DNA of 12,113 bases from CAZGYE01 sp964530165 (GCA_964530165.1 CAZGYE010000182.1:1-12113); one strand, 5' to 3'. Shown: positions 1 to 6,967, counted from the stretch's first letter. Notes: generated by a model not told the origin, from the sequence alone. Made by a program: numbers and translations.

Positions 1-124
1 GTGGTTTTGCTCTTCTTGATTTCATGACGTTTGGGTTAGATTGCTCGGGTAAGGGATGTTGTTTTAAGAACCGGCCGGTCGTTCCAATTTCAGGGGAGGC
101 AGGACAGTTGTTTGTGGAATTTTG

Positions 125-351
125 TCAGGAGGACATTTCCATGGCGACGGACAAGGTGTGCGCGGCGGCTTCGTCAGACTCTGTTTCGTCCGATTCCTCC
201 GCGGACGGCTTGCCGTCTCCTGCGGTCTGGCCTGATGCGCGGCCGTCGGGTGAGTCGGCTGAGCGTCCCAGCACCGCATCAGTCTTTTCCGTCCGCGCAC
301 CGAAAAACAGCTTACGAAGGCGGCGGATCGAGGTGTTCTTGGTCGAGTTGA
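125..351 (-). pseudogene. Probable IS66-type transposase N-terminal fragment
   Basis: Read on the minus strand, this stretch encodes a peptide containing IRRLRKLFFGARTEKTDAVL, followed by an acidic, Ser/Glu-rich linker and a stop at 125-127. The R-L-R-x-L-F-F-G-x-x-T-E-K-T pattern resembles the N-terminal DNA-binding region of IS66 TnpC transposases, where a similar block precedes a charged linker and a zinc-binding segment. Neither the zinc-binding segment nor the catalytic DDE domain is present. On its 5' side the frame runs straight into the compound palindrome at 352-427, so the coding sequence appears interrupted there. I infer a relic. The family assignment rests on one motif block recalled from the family. 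An alternative is that the similarity is accidental and the stretch is non-coding. Confidence 0.4.
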
Positions 352-427
352 GTAGGTCAGGCTCCTGCCTGACATTTGAGGCGTGCGACATCATACCTCG
401 TCAGCGTCAGGCAGGAGCCTGACCTAC
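352..427. repeat. Compound inverted repeat (REPIN-like) with two 22-nt palindromic arms
   Basis: The left arm (352-373) and right arm (406-427) are exact reverse complements over 22 nt, separated by a 32-nt spacer (374-405). Each arm is itself a hairpin: GTCAGGC, loop TCCT, GCCTGAC at 356-373, and GTCAGGC, loop AGGA, GCCTGAC at 406-423. The outer GTAG/CTAC ends extend the pairing between arms. Two inverted REP palindromes around a short spacer is the architecture of REPIN elements, and closely similar 'gtaggtcaggc' palindromes occur as dispersed repeats in planctomycete genomes (recalled, not searched). It abuts the transposase-like fragment at 125-351. Confidence 0.75.
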
Positions 428-665
428 ATTCCCTAAGTCTCGTTCCGGGTGTCGCCTCTCGCATCGCTGACCGATTTCGTCGTTGAAGCCGAGACTCTGA
501 AGAAAAACTGAACAGCCTGCTTTTCTGAAAAAACTCTCCCCACGGCATTAACAACTTGTCTCACTGGCCGGTGGGGGCAGGCACCCCGGCCTCGGTTGCT
601 GCACGGGTCTGTCAACCGGTGTTCTCCGTCGAGTCGTCACCATGTCGCCGTTGAGTCGAGCAGCA
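428..665. other. Intergenic stretch without a recognisable feature
   Basis: Between the compound palindrome and the integrase relic I see no open frame with a convincing start, motif or coding character on either strand, and no RNA gene or clear repeat. It is probably non-coding or too decayed to read. Confidence 0.4.
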
Positions 666-835
666 TCAGGCATTTCCTTTGCTCTCTCCGCTAGTCAGCA
701 GATCGGCAAGCCGGCGGCAATCATCGGCCGACAACCGAGCGCGAAGCTCAACGGCGATGCGCCGCAATTCTGCGTCGTTTGCGTCGGATTCTGCGTCGCC
801 AGTTTCAGAATGGCCGGTTTTTCCCGATGATTTGC

Positions 836-862
836 GGGAGGGTTCGAGTCCCTCCTCCGCTA
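836..862 (+). other. tRNA 3'-end-like segment (candidate fossil attachment site)
   Basis: The plus strand shows a TpsiC arm: stem GAGGG (838-842), loop TTCGAGT (843-849), stem CCCTC (850-854). It is followed by a 7-nt acceptor-like strand CTCCGCT and A (855-862). No matching 5' acceptor strand, D arm or anticodon arm lies 50-80 nt upstream, so this is not a complete tRNA gene. Tyrosine integrases commonly use tRNA 3' ends as attachment cores, and this segment lies inside the frame of the integrase relic, encoding EEGLEPSR on the opposite strand. I infer that it is the attP/att-like core of the former element. The identity of the parent tRNA is unknown. Confidence 0.5.
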
Positions 863-940
863 CTGGACTCTCTTGCAAGTCTTCGCAAGATGTCGCACAC
901 CCCTGTCAAACAGGGGTTTCCCCATGCGCTCCCGATTCGG

Positions 941-960
941 GTTGCGAGCCGTTGCGAGCC
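941..960. repeat. Perfect 10-bp tandem duplication
   Basis: GTTGCGAGCC occurs twice back to back (941-950 and 951-960) inside the decayed integrase tail. It is a small slippage-type duplication consistent with loss of selection there. Confidence 0.7.
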
Positions 961-1342
961 GAAACGGCAGGCTACTGCGCCGGATTCTGCACCGTCTTGG
1001 CGAAGTGCTCACCAGTGGTTTGCAGCGAGTGCTTTGCCGCGACCGCCCGGATGCTCCGAAGATTCAGGAACAAGTTGAGGCCAGGGCTTTCGGCCGGTTC
1101 GCTGGATGATCCGGAGCAGTTGCGTTCACAGATTGACGTTCGTGTCGCGGTATCGCGCGATGACGTACTCTGAATCCGGTTCGGCTTGCTCGAAAACGTT
1201 TTCCAGGTACGGCCGCAGTTCGGGGGACATTGGGATCACCCGCGATTCCCTGCGGCGTGATGCTCCGTCTTGGGGCTTCTCACGTGGATTCTGCGGCTTC
1301 ATCCGGGGGCCGACGAGGCGGTTGCGTTGTCGATGATGAATT

Positions 1343-1415
1343 GGGGCCGGCGTTGGGGTCGCGGGGTGGGTTCGGGTGGCGCAAGGGGTTCGACGGGGCT
1401 TGAAAGGGGCTCGGG
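1343..1415 (+). other. G-run cluster with two G-quadruplex patterns
   Basis: Nine runs of three or four G lie on the plus strand: 1343-1346, 1355-1358, 1363-1366, 1368-1370, 1374-1376, 1385-1388, 1395-1398, 1406-1409 and 1413-1415. Runs 1355-1376 fit the G3+N1-7 rule with loops of 4, 1 and 3 nt. Runs 1385-1415 fit it with loops of 6, 7 and 3 nt. The opposite strand reads as proline-rich peptide in some frames, but no gene is recognisable. The cluster lies about 400 bp upstream of the TPR/peptidase gene. Confidence 0.55.
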
Positions 1416-1812
1416 CGGCTGCGGCGATGGCCCGTGCCGCCATGGAGCAATGGACCCGCTCGAATTCGAGTGCTCCGCCGAGACCGGTCCCGCAACGACT
1501 CGGTGATTCGGATGGGAGCGTGACGCCCGTAATACGACGCAACACATCCCCGGATTGCAAGCGCTCTGGTCGAAAATTCTCTAAAAAAAGACCGTCGCAC
1601 AACAAACCTCGATCAATCTGCACCGCTTCGCGGGGATCACCAATTCCGCACCTCACACAAACCATCACCTCCAACAACGTTGCGAACAACGCAACCGCCC
1701 CCATGGGGGGCTGAATCTTCGTTGAAGAATCGCACCCAATGAGATACCGTCAACACCGAGGAGGTCTGATCGACTTCTTGCCTGCAAACCACTGGGTTTC
1801 GACCGGGAAAAC
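1416..1812. other. Intergenic region upstream of the TPR/peptidase gene
   Basis: No convincing gene is seen. An isolated Shine-Dalgarno-like GAGGAGG at 1758-1764 has no ATG or GTG at the right distance; it lies 48 nt before the next start. A long minus-strand open frame crosses this region (from 1704 down into the integrase relic), but it lacks a recognisable domain and an obvious start context. The promoter of the downstream gene probably lies here, but I cannot place it. Confidence 0.4.
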
Positions 1813-4332
1813 GTGACGATGCCGCGAATGGTCGTCTTGTACGCGAGCCTAACGGCCGCCTCTTTTGCGTTTGGCGACGACGCCGTTCGCTTCGAGACCG
1901 CTCGCGTGCATTTGCAGAAAGGGCGGTACGAAGAGGCGCTAGGGGTTTACGCGGAATTGGCTTCGCAAGGGGCCGATCGAGCGAAGATTGCCCTCGGCCG
2001 CAGCCGCGCCCTCCAGTCGCAGGGCAAATGGACACGGGCCACCGAGGTGCTCGAAGCGGCCGTAAAGTCCGCTCCTGAGAGTGCGTTGCTGTGGGCCAGA
2101 TTGGCGGACGTTCAGTTTCGGCAAGGCCGGTACACCGACGCCGAGCAACCTGTAGCCGAGGCAATGAAGCGGGACCAAAAACAACCGCTGGCCCACTTGG
2201 TGCGGGCCGATCTGTTCACCGAGACCGGCCGGTTGAAGCAGGCTGAAAAAGAGTATCGCTGGTTCGTCCAATACTACAACAGTGCTCAGCCGAAAGACGC
2301 CGAGACGCTGCTGCTGGTTGCCCGTGGAGCCGCACAGTATGCCCGCTGGAACAGCGTCCCCCAAATCCTCGACTTCGTCGTCAACACGCTCTGTCCCGAT
2401 GCACTCAAGAGCGACGAACATAGCTGGCAGGCGTACTACATTTCTGGCTCGCTGCTGCTGGAGAAGTACAACCGAGCTCAGGCGCTGCCGGAGTTTCGTC
2501 AGGCGCTCTCCGTCAACCCGAGGGCGGCCGAAGTGCTCGTCTCGCTGGGCAACGCGTCGCTCGACCAGCACGACTTGGATGAAGCCGAAGAGTTCGCCGA
2601 GCGGGCGCTGAAGATCAATCCACATCTGGTCGTCGCACTTTGGTTGAAGGCCGACGTGAATCTGGCTGCGGGCCGAACGTCAGAAGCGCTCTGCACGGTT
2701 AAGAAAGCGCTGGCCGTCAATCCCAGCGATCAACGGACCCTGGCCCGCGCGGCGGCCTGCTATCTCCTGCAAGACTCTCCGCCGCCCGAGGAACAGCTCA
2801 GCGAGCTGCTTTCGAATCTCGATTCGATCGGCAACGTGTCGATCGAGGATCCGGGAAGGTTCGCCACGCTGCTGTGGAATCTGGCGAAGCGCAATCCTCG
2901 GCCCGGTTACTTTCTGACTCAGTTGGGCCGGACGCTGGACGCTCGCCGCAAGTACGACGTTGCCGAACGACTTTACAAGGCCGCCATCGCCGCGATGCCC
3001 CAGCTTGCCGATCCAAAAACGGCCCTCGGCATGCTCTACATGCGGATCGGCAAGACCGAAGAAGCGGGCAAGATTCTCGACGACGCCTTCCAGGCCGATC
3101 CGTATCACGTCCGCGTCAGCAACATGCGAAAGGTGCTCAAACTTCTCAGCGAGTACCAGACGATGACGACCGAGCATTTCGTCATCCACGTCGACGCGAA
3201 GGCCGACGCGGTGCTCGGCCGGTACATGGCGGAGTATCTGGAAGAAATCTACGGCGAGCTGGTCAAGCAGTACGGCTTCGAACCGCCCGGGCGCACACAC
3301 TTTGAGATCTATCACGACGGGAAGGGTCTGACGGCCCACCAGTGGTTCAGCGCACGGATGGTCGGTTTGCCCTGGATCCAGACCGTCGGTGCATCGACCG
3401 GGATGATTGTCGCGCTGGCGTCGCCGACGGCTGCCGGTAAGCCGTTCAATTGGGCGAAAGTCCTCAAGCACGAATTTGTGCACGTGATCACTCTACAGCA
3501 AACGCGGTTCAACATTCCGCACTGGTTCACCGAGGCCTTGGCTGTTTCGAGCGAAGGGTATCCTCGGCCTGCGCTGTGGAACAAGCTGCTGCTGGAACGC
3601 GTCCCCAACGGAGAGTTGAGAAACCTCGATACGCTTAACGAGGGGTTTGTGCGTCCGAAGTCGCCGGAGGATTGGCAGTTTACCTACTGTCAGAGCCAAC
3701 TGTATGCCCAATACATGACCAAGCGGTACGGGCCAAAGAGCATCCGCAAGCTGCTCGACGCGTACCGCCGGAACCTGTCGACCGACCGGGCTATTAAAGC
3801 CGTGTTCGGCGTCGACAAGGAGACGTTCGAAAAGGGATACCGCGATGACCTGAACCGGTTGGTGGAGCAGTTACAAAACAATGATCCGGAGCCGCAGAAG
3901 ACGCTGTCCGAACTCGAAGAGGCGCATCTAGCCGAGACCGGCAAATTGAAGGCCGCACTCGAGACAGTCGCCCGCATGGATGCCGATGATCCCGTCGTCC
4001 GCAAGAAGCTGGCCCAAATTTCTCTGGAGCAGAAAGCGTACGCCGAGACACTCAAGTACGGCAAGATGGCCCTGCACATCGACGTACTCGATGCCGAGAC
4101 GCACCGCATCCTGGCCGAGGCGCACCGGGGGCTCGGTCAGCTTCGGCAAGCCATCGACGAATACCGCGTCTCGCTGGAAATCGAGCCGGGCAACAACCGC
4201 CTGGAGCTGGCATTGGCTCAAACACACCTGGCCGCGGGTCAGAACGCCGAGGCGAAGTCACGGTTGGAGAATATTCTGAAGCGTGACCCCGACCATGCCG
4301 AAGCGCGCACGCTTCTGAAAAAATTAGACTAG
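1813..4332 (+). CDS. TPR-repeat protein with HExxH (peptidase MA-like) domain, exported
   Basis: This 839-residue protein probably acts outside the cytoplasm. The GTG start at 1813 gives a short basic N-terminus followed by a hydrophobic run (VVLYASLTAASFAFG) and then DD, a plausible signal peptide; starting at the later ATGs would lose the Arg. Residues about 30-450 are TPR helical repeats, for example around residues 50-145 and 215-300. Residues about 452-690 resemble the peptidase MA-like gluzincin family: H553-E-F-V-H557, then a downstream W-F-T-E574-A-L-A helix supplying a likely third zinc ligand. Residues about 700-839 return to TPRs. The active-site pattern is complete, so catalysis is possible, but the substrate is unknown. 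TPRs usually bind partner proteins. The next gene starts 48 bp downstream, so co-transcription is possible. No strong ribosome site is visible; GGGAAA lies just upstream. Confidence 0.88.
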   Translation: MTMPRMVVLYASLTAASFAFGDDAVRFETARVHLQKGRYEEALGVYAELASQGADRAKIALGRSRALQSQGKWTRATEVLEAAVKSAPESALLWARLADVQFRQGRYTDAEQPVAEAMKRDQKQPLAHLVRADLFTETGRLKQAEKEYRWFVQYYNSAQPKDAETLLLVARGAAQYARWNSVPQILDFVVNTLCPDALKSDEHSWQAYYISGSLLLEKYNRAQALPEFRQALSVNPRAAEVLVSLGNASLDQHDLDEAEEFAERALKINPHLVVALWLKADVNLAAGRTSEALCTVKKALAVNPSDQRTLARAAACYLLQDSPPPEEQLSELLSNLDSIGNVSIEDPGRFATLLWNLAKRNPRPGYFLTQLGRTLDARRKYDVAERLYKAAIAAMPQLADPKTALGMLYMRIGKTEEAGKILDDAFQADPYHVRVSNMRKVLKLLSEYQTMTTEHFVIHVDAKADAVLGRYMAEYLEEIYGELVKQYGFEPPGRTHFEIYHDGKGLTAHQWFSARMVGLPWIQTVGASTGMIVALASPTAAGKPFNWAKVLKHEFVHVITLQQTRFNIPHWFTEALAVSSEGYPRPALWNKLLLERVPNGELRNLDTLNEGFVRPKSPEDWQFTYCQSQLYAQYMTKRYGPKSIRKLLDAYRRNLSTDRAIKAVFGVDKETFEKGYRDDLNRLVEQLQNNDPEPQKTLSELEEAHLAETGKLKAALETVARMDADDPVVRKKLAQISLEQKAYAETLKYGKMALHIDVLDAETHRILAEAHRGLGQLRQAIDEYRVSLEIEPGNNRLELALAQTHLAAGQNAEAKSRLENILKRDPDHAEARTLLKKLD

Positions 4333-4380
4333 CCCCAATATGGCCACGAAACCGGTTTTCCAGAGAAATGGCAACCAACC

Positions 4381-4710
4381 ATGAACCATCCGCACGAAGA
4401 TCGCAAGTCGTTCACGCTGTCCGATTTGCAGCATCTGATCGAGACGATGTATTCGAGCAGGGACGCGGCCCGCGGCATCGACGGGACCTTTATGTGGTTG
4501 ATGGAGGAGATCGGCGAGTTGGCTGCCGTCCTGCGCGACGGAACCCGCGAAGATCGCGCCGAGGAATTCGCCGACGTGCTCGCCTGGCTGGCCACCATTG
4601 CAAACGTCACCGGCGTCGATCTGGAGCAAGCGGTCCTCGACAAGTACGGCAAGGGCTGTCCCGGCTGCGGCGAGATGGTCTGTCGCTGTCTTCAGAGCGA
4701 AAAGCCGTGA
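4381..4710 (+). CDS. MazG-like nucleotide pyrophosphohydrolase with Cys-rich tail
   Basis: This 109-residue protein belongs to the all-alpha NTP pyrophosphohydrolase (MazG-like) superfamily. The metal-binding pattern is visible as E42-E-I-G-E46 in one helix and E61-E-F-A-D65 in the next, matching the ExxE...ExxD signature. Such enzymes hydrolyse (d)NTPs to the monophosphate and pyrophosphate, usually as house-cleaning; the actual substrate cannot be told from sequence. The C-terminus carries C93-P-G-C96-G-x4-C101-R-C103, which looks like a small zinc-binding knuckle and is not part of the minimal fold. It follows the TPR/peptidase gene by 48 bp and no terminator is seen between them. The ATG at 4381 puts the first helix of the fold near the N-terminus; the ribosome site is weak. 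The short length agrees with single-domain MazG-like proteins, not full two-domain MazG. Confidence 0.82.
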   Translation: MNHPHEDRKSFTLSDLQHLIETMYSSRDAARGIDGTFMWLMEEIGELAAVLRDGTREDRAEEFADVLAWLATIANVTGVDLEQAVLDKYGKGCPGCGEMVCRCLQSEKP

Positions 4711-4763
4711 GAGACGCCTTTCTCGGAGCATGTTTGAGAAGCCTCGGTAGGGGCGGAAGGAGG

Positions 4764-4788
4764 TAGCCCAGGGCGCCGAGCCCTTGGG
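4764..4788. repeat. Imperfect hairpin, REP-like
   Basis: GTAG is followed by CCCAGGGC, loop GCCGA, and GCCCTTGGG, which pair with a single bulged T. Palindromes beginning 'gtagcccagggc' are, as I recall, dispersed in planctomycete genomes. There is no T tract, so it is not a classical terminator, although its position 54 bp after the MazG-like gene would allow it to protect the mRNA 3' end. Confidence 0.45.
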
Positions 4789-5188
4789 GGTCTGCTGTCG
4801 TCAGCCCTTGGCTTCAAGCCGCTTACCGCCTCATCAGACCACCTCTCCGGGTTCAAGTACGGCCTAAAAGCCTGACGCAGCACTAGGTGGCCCGACATCG
4901 TTGAACCCGAATTCTGTGACATGCTGTTCCGGCCGTGTGTCAGTCGCTCTTGCCGGTGATGGAAGCGTTCCCAAATTGGCAAGAACTGTCAGAAAGCGGT
5001 CCTGCAGTTCAGCGGGGCCTGTCAACTTGGCAGTCTTCGATGTCAACGCCAGTAAGCTGTGATCCGTAAAGCGTTTGGATAAAGTCACTTGCATCATGTA
5101 CTGCCATTGGCACGGTGATTGCTCCATCCCAGAGGTGCAACTGTCTCGACATTCCCCGATTGGCTTGACCGGTCGGCGGTTGTGTGTT

Positions 5189-5216
5189 TTGGGAATTTGC
5201 TGGATTTAGGTAATAA
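5189..5216 (+). promoter_or_regulatory. Weak candidate sigma-70-type promoter for groEL1
   Basis: TTGGGA (5189-5194) and TAATAA (5211-5216) are spaced by 16 nt and lie 49 bp before the groEL1 start in a locally AT-richer stretch. This is only a consensus-like match. No CIRCE operator and no sigma-32-type -35/-10 pair was found nearby. Confidence 0.25.
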
Positions 5217-5264
5217 CGAAAACCTGAGCATCTTTGGCCCAATCTAGCTGATCGAGGAGAAATT

Positions 5265-6959
5265 GTGGCAAAACTGTTGAACTTTGATGAGGAAGCCCGC
5301 AAGAGTCTTCTGGGTGGGGTTTCCAAGCTGTCAAGAGCGGTCAGTAGTACGTTGGGGCCGCGGGGACAGAACGCCGTTTTGGACAAGGGATGGGGCGCTC
5401 CGAAGGTGACGAAGGACGGCGTCACCGTGGCCGAGGAGATCGAGCTGGAGGATCCGTTTGAGAACGTGGGAGTCCAGTTGGTCAAGGAGGCCGCTTCGAA
5501 GACCAGTGACGTTGCCGGTGACGGAACGACGACGGCGACGGTTCTGGCCGAAGCGATGTTCCGCGAGGGGTTACGGTTCATCGCCGCCGGCGCCGATCCG
5601 ATGTCGCTCAGTCGCGGCGTGCAGAAAGCGGTGGATGCGATCGCTGTTGAGCTGAAAAAGCAGGCGAAGCCGGTCGAGGCCAAGAACAAACAGGCGATCG
5701 AGACCGTCGCCGCCATTGCCGGCAACAACGATCGGGGCATCGGCAAGATTCTTGCCGATGCGCTGATGAAGGTCGGCAAGGACGGCGTGATTACCGTCGA
5801 GGAGGGCCGGCAGGTCACGACTGAGGTCGAGCTTGTGGAGGGCATGCAGTTCGACCGCGGTTTTCTATCGCCGCACTTTGTGACCGATGAAGACGACCAG
5901 GAATGCGTGCTGGAGAACTGTCGCGTCCTGATCTACGAAGAAAAGATCAGCAACGCCAAGACGCTGGTGCCGTTGTTGGAGAAGGTCTCGAAAGCGGGCG
6001 TGGCGCTGTTGGTGATCGCCGAGGATATCGAGGGCGAAGCGCTGGCGACGTTGGTGGTTAACAAGCTGCGCGGGATCCTGAAGGTCGCGGCGGTCAAAGC
6101 ACCGGGATACGGTGACCGCCGCAAGGCGATGCTCGAGGACATCGCCGTTCTGATCGGCGGGAAGGCGATCTTTAAGGACCTAGGCATCAAGCTGGAAAAC
6201 GTCGATCTGACAGACCTGGGCGTCGCCAAGAAAATTCGGATCGACGCCGAGAAAACGACCATCGTTCAAGGTGCCGGTTCCAAGGCGGCCATCGACGGGC
6301 GTGCCGAGCAGATTCGCAATGAAATTGACGTGACCGACAGCGAATACGACCGCGAAAAACTGCAGGAGCGTTTGGCGAAACTGGCCGGCGGTGTCGCCCA
6401 GATCAACGTAGGCGCGGCGACCGAAACGGAGATGAAGGAGCAGAAAGACTTGATCGAGGACGCGCTGGCGGCCACACGAGCCGCCATTGAGGAGGGCATC
6501 GTGCCAGGCGGCGGCGTGGCGTTGTTGCGTTCCGCTCGGGCGGTGGGAAAACTGGAGCTGCAGGGCGATGAACAGCTCGGGGCAACCTTGGTGCAAAACG
6601 TGCTCGAAATGCCCCTGCGGATGATCGCCCAAAACGCCGGTTTGGACGGCGCCGTGGTCGCCAATCGGGTCAAGAAAACCAAGGAGAAGACGCACGGCTA
6701 CGACGCGTTGAAAGATCAGTACGGCGACATGTTCGAGTTCGGCGTGGTCGATCCGACAAAAGTGGTTCGCACCGCGCTGCAGAACGCCGCCAGTGTGGCT
6801 TCGTTGCTGATGACCACCGATTCGATCGTCGTTGACGAACCGAAGAAAGAAGAAGCCCACCCCGGAGACCACCCGCCCGATATGGGAGGTGGTATGGGCG
6901 GCATGGGAGGCATGGGCGGAGGCATGGGAGGCATGGGTGGCATGGGTGGCATGATGTAG
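5265..6959 (+). CDS. groEL: Chaperonin GroEL, copy 1 (60 kDa subunit, Gly/Met-rich tail)
   Basis: This 564-residue cytosolic group I chaperonin subunit forms double rings that fold proteins with ATP and GroES. The full family length is present: equatorial N-part with TKDGVTV (Asp51) and AGDGTTTATVL (Asp86) for ATP and Mg binding, intermediate domain with EDALAATRAAIEEG (Asp399, equivalent to the hydrolytic Asp398 of E. coli), and the apical domain between. The C-terminus is a 25-residue Gly/Met tail (540-564), the usual cavity tail. At the apical substrate/GroES-binding surface, two tyrosines of E. coli (199 and 203) are Phe200 and His204 here. The start is GTG with GAGGAG at 5254-5259, 5 nt before it. 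groES follows after 111 bp. It is clearly homologous along its length to the second copy at 7398-9014, but divergent. Confidence 0.97.
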   Translation: MAKLLNFDEEARKSLLGGVSKLSRAVSSTLGPRGQNAVLDKGWGAPKVTKDGVTVAEEIELEDPFENVGVQLVKEAASKTSDVAGDGTTTATVLAEAMFREGLRFIAAGADPMSLSRGVQKAVDAIAVELKKQAKPVEAKNKQAIETVAAIAGNNDRGIGKILADALMKVGKDGVITVEEGRQVTTEVELVEGMQFDRGFLSPHFVTDEDDQECVLENCRVLIYEEKISNAKTLVPLLEKVSKAGVALLVIAEDIEGEALATLVVNKLRGILKVAAVKAPGYGDRRKAMLEDIAVLIGGKAIFKDLGIKLENVDLTDLGVAKKIRIDAEKTTIVQGAGSKAAIDGRAEQIRNEIDVTDSEYDREKLQERLAKLAGGVAQINVGAATETEMKEQKDLIEDALAATRAAIEEGIVPGGGVALLRSARAVGKLELQGDEQLGATLVQNVLEMPLRMIAQNAGLDGAVVANRVKKTKEKTHGYDALKDQYGDMFEFGVVDPTKVVRTALQNAASVASLLMTTDSIVVDEPKKEEAHPGDHPPDMGGGMGGMGGMGGGMGGMGGMGGMM

Positions 6960-6967
6960 GGCCACTC

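Larger units (their letters stand above)
666..1290 (-). pseudogene. Decayed tyrosine recombinase/integrase (C-terminal relic)
   Basis: Read on the minus strand, pieces of a tyrosine-type integrase catalytic domain follow in the right order: RVIPMSPELRPYLENVFEQA, then YVIARYRDTNVNL, TQLLRIIQRTG, KPWPQ, NLRSIR, AVAAKHSLQTTGEHFAKTVQ, and a tail with EEGLEPSR. The gene is broken repeatedly. A TGA at 1126-1128 stands where the family usually has Arg. A one-base frameshift lies near 1071-1074. About 20-25 codons are missing at about 1047 between NLRSIR and AVAAKH. The catalytic Tyr of the KHYLQ motif is Ser (codon 1026-1028). Further stops are at 972-974 (TAG) and 906-908 (TGA). The N-terminal SAM-like domain and the first catalytic Arg region are absent. 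The upper boundary is fuzzy (about 1260-1300), and the last open segment ends with TGA at 666-668. The relic cannot make an active recombinase. Confidence 0.8.
4711..5264. other. Intergenic region between the MazG-like gene and groEL1
   Basis: This 554-bp gap contains the hairpin repeat at 4764-4788, a direct repeat AGCCCTTGG (4779-4787 and 4803-4811), and two overlapping minus-strand open frames. One spans 4864-5127 (87 codons, containing KRFTDHSLLALTSKTAKLTG). The other ends at 5009 and is open only because it continues antisense to groEL1. Neither has a recognisable domain or a good ribosome site. They may be debris of a lost gene. The leader and promoter of groEL1 must lie at the right end. 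Confidence 0.4.

Noticed and set aside
141..422. Plus-strand ORF of 93 codons with a strong AGGAGGA site
   Set aside because: It ends inside the compound palindrome, has a Ser/Pro/Ala-rich composition without any recognisable motif, and overlaps a better minus-strand candidate. Kept only as a question in the findings.
780..862. Complete tRNA gene ending at 862
   Set aside because: No 5' acceptor strand complementary to CTCCGCT and no D or anticodon arm can be found at the needed distance; only the 3' part is tRNA-like.
899..917. Hairpin ACCCCTG / CAGGGGT as a regulatory element
   Set aside because: It lies within the former integrase coding sequence and has no T tract or promoter context; probably incidental.
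1126..1704. Long minus-strand ORF of 192 codons
   Set aside because: Only its last ~45 codons are recognisable (integrase relic). The rest crosses the G-rich stretch with Pro/Arg-rich peptide and lacks a domain or ribosome site, so it is not a real gene as a whole.
2680..3483. Minus-strand ORF of 267 codons inside the TPR/peptidase gene
   Set aside because: It is antisense to a gene with clear domain evidence; long antisense frames are common in GC-rich DNA.
5009..5845. Minus-strand ORF of 278 codons overlapping groEL1
   Set aside because: Most of it is antisense to the groEL1 coding sequence and has Ser/Ala/Thr-rich shadow composition; no independent evidence.
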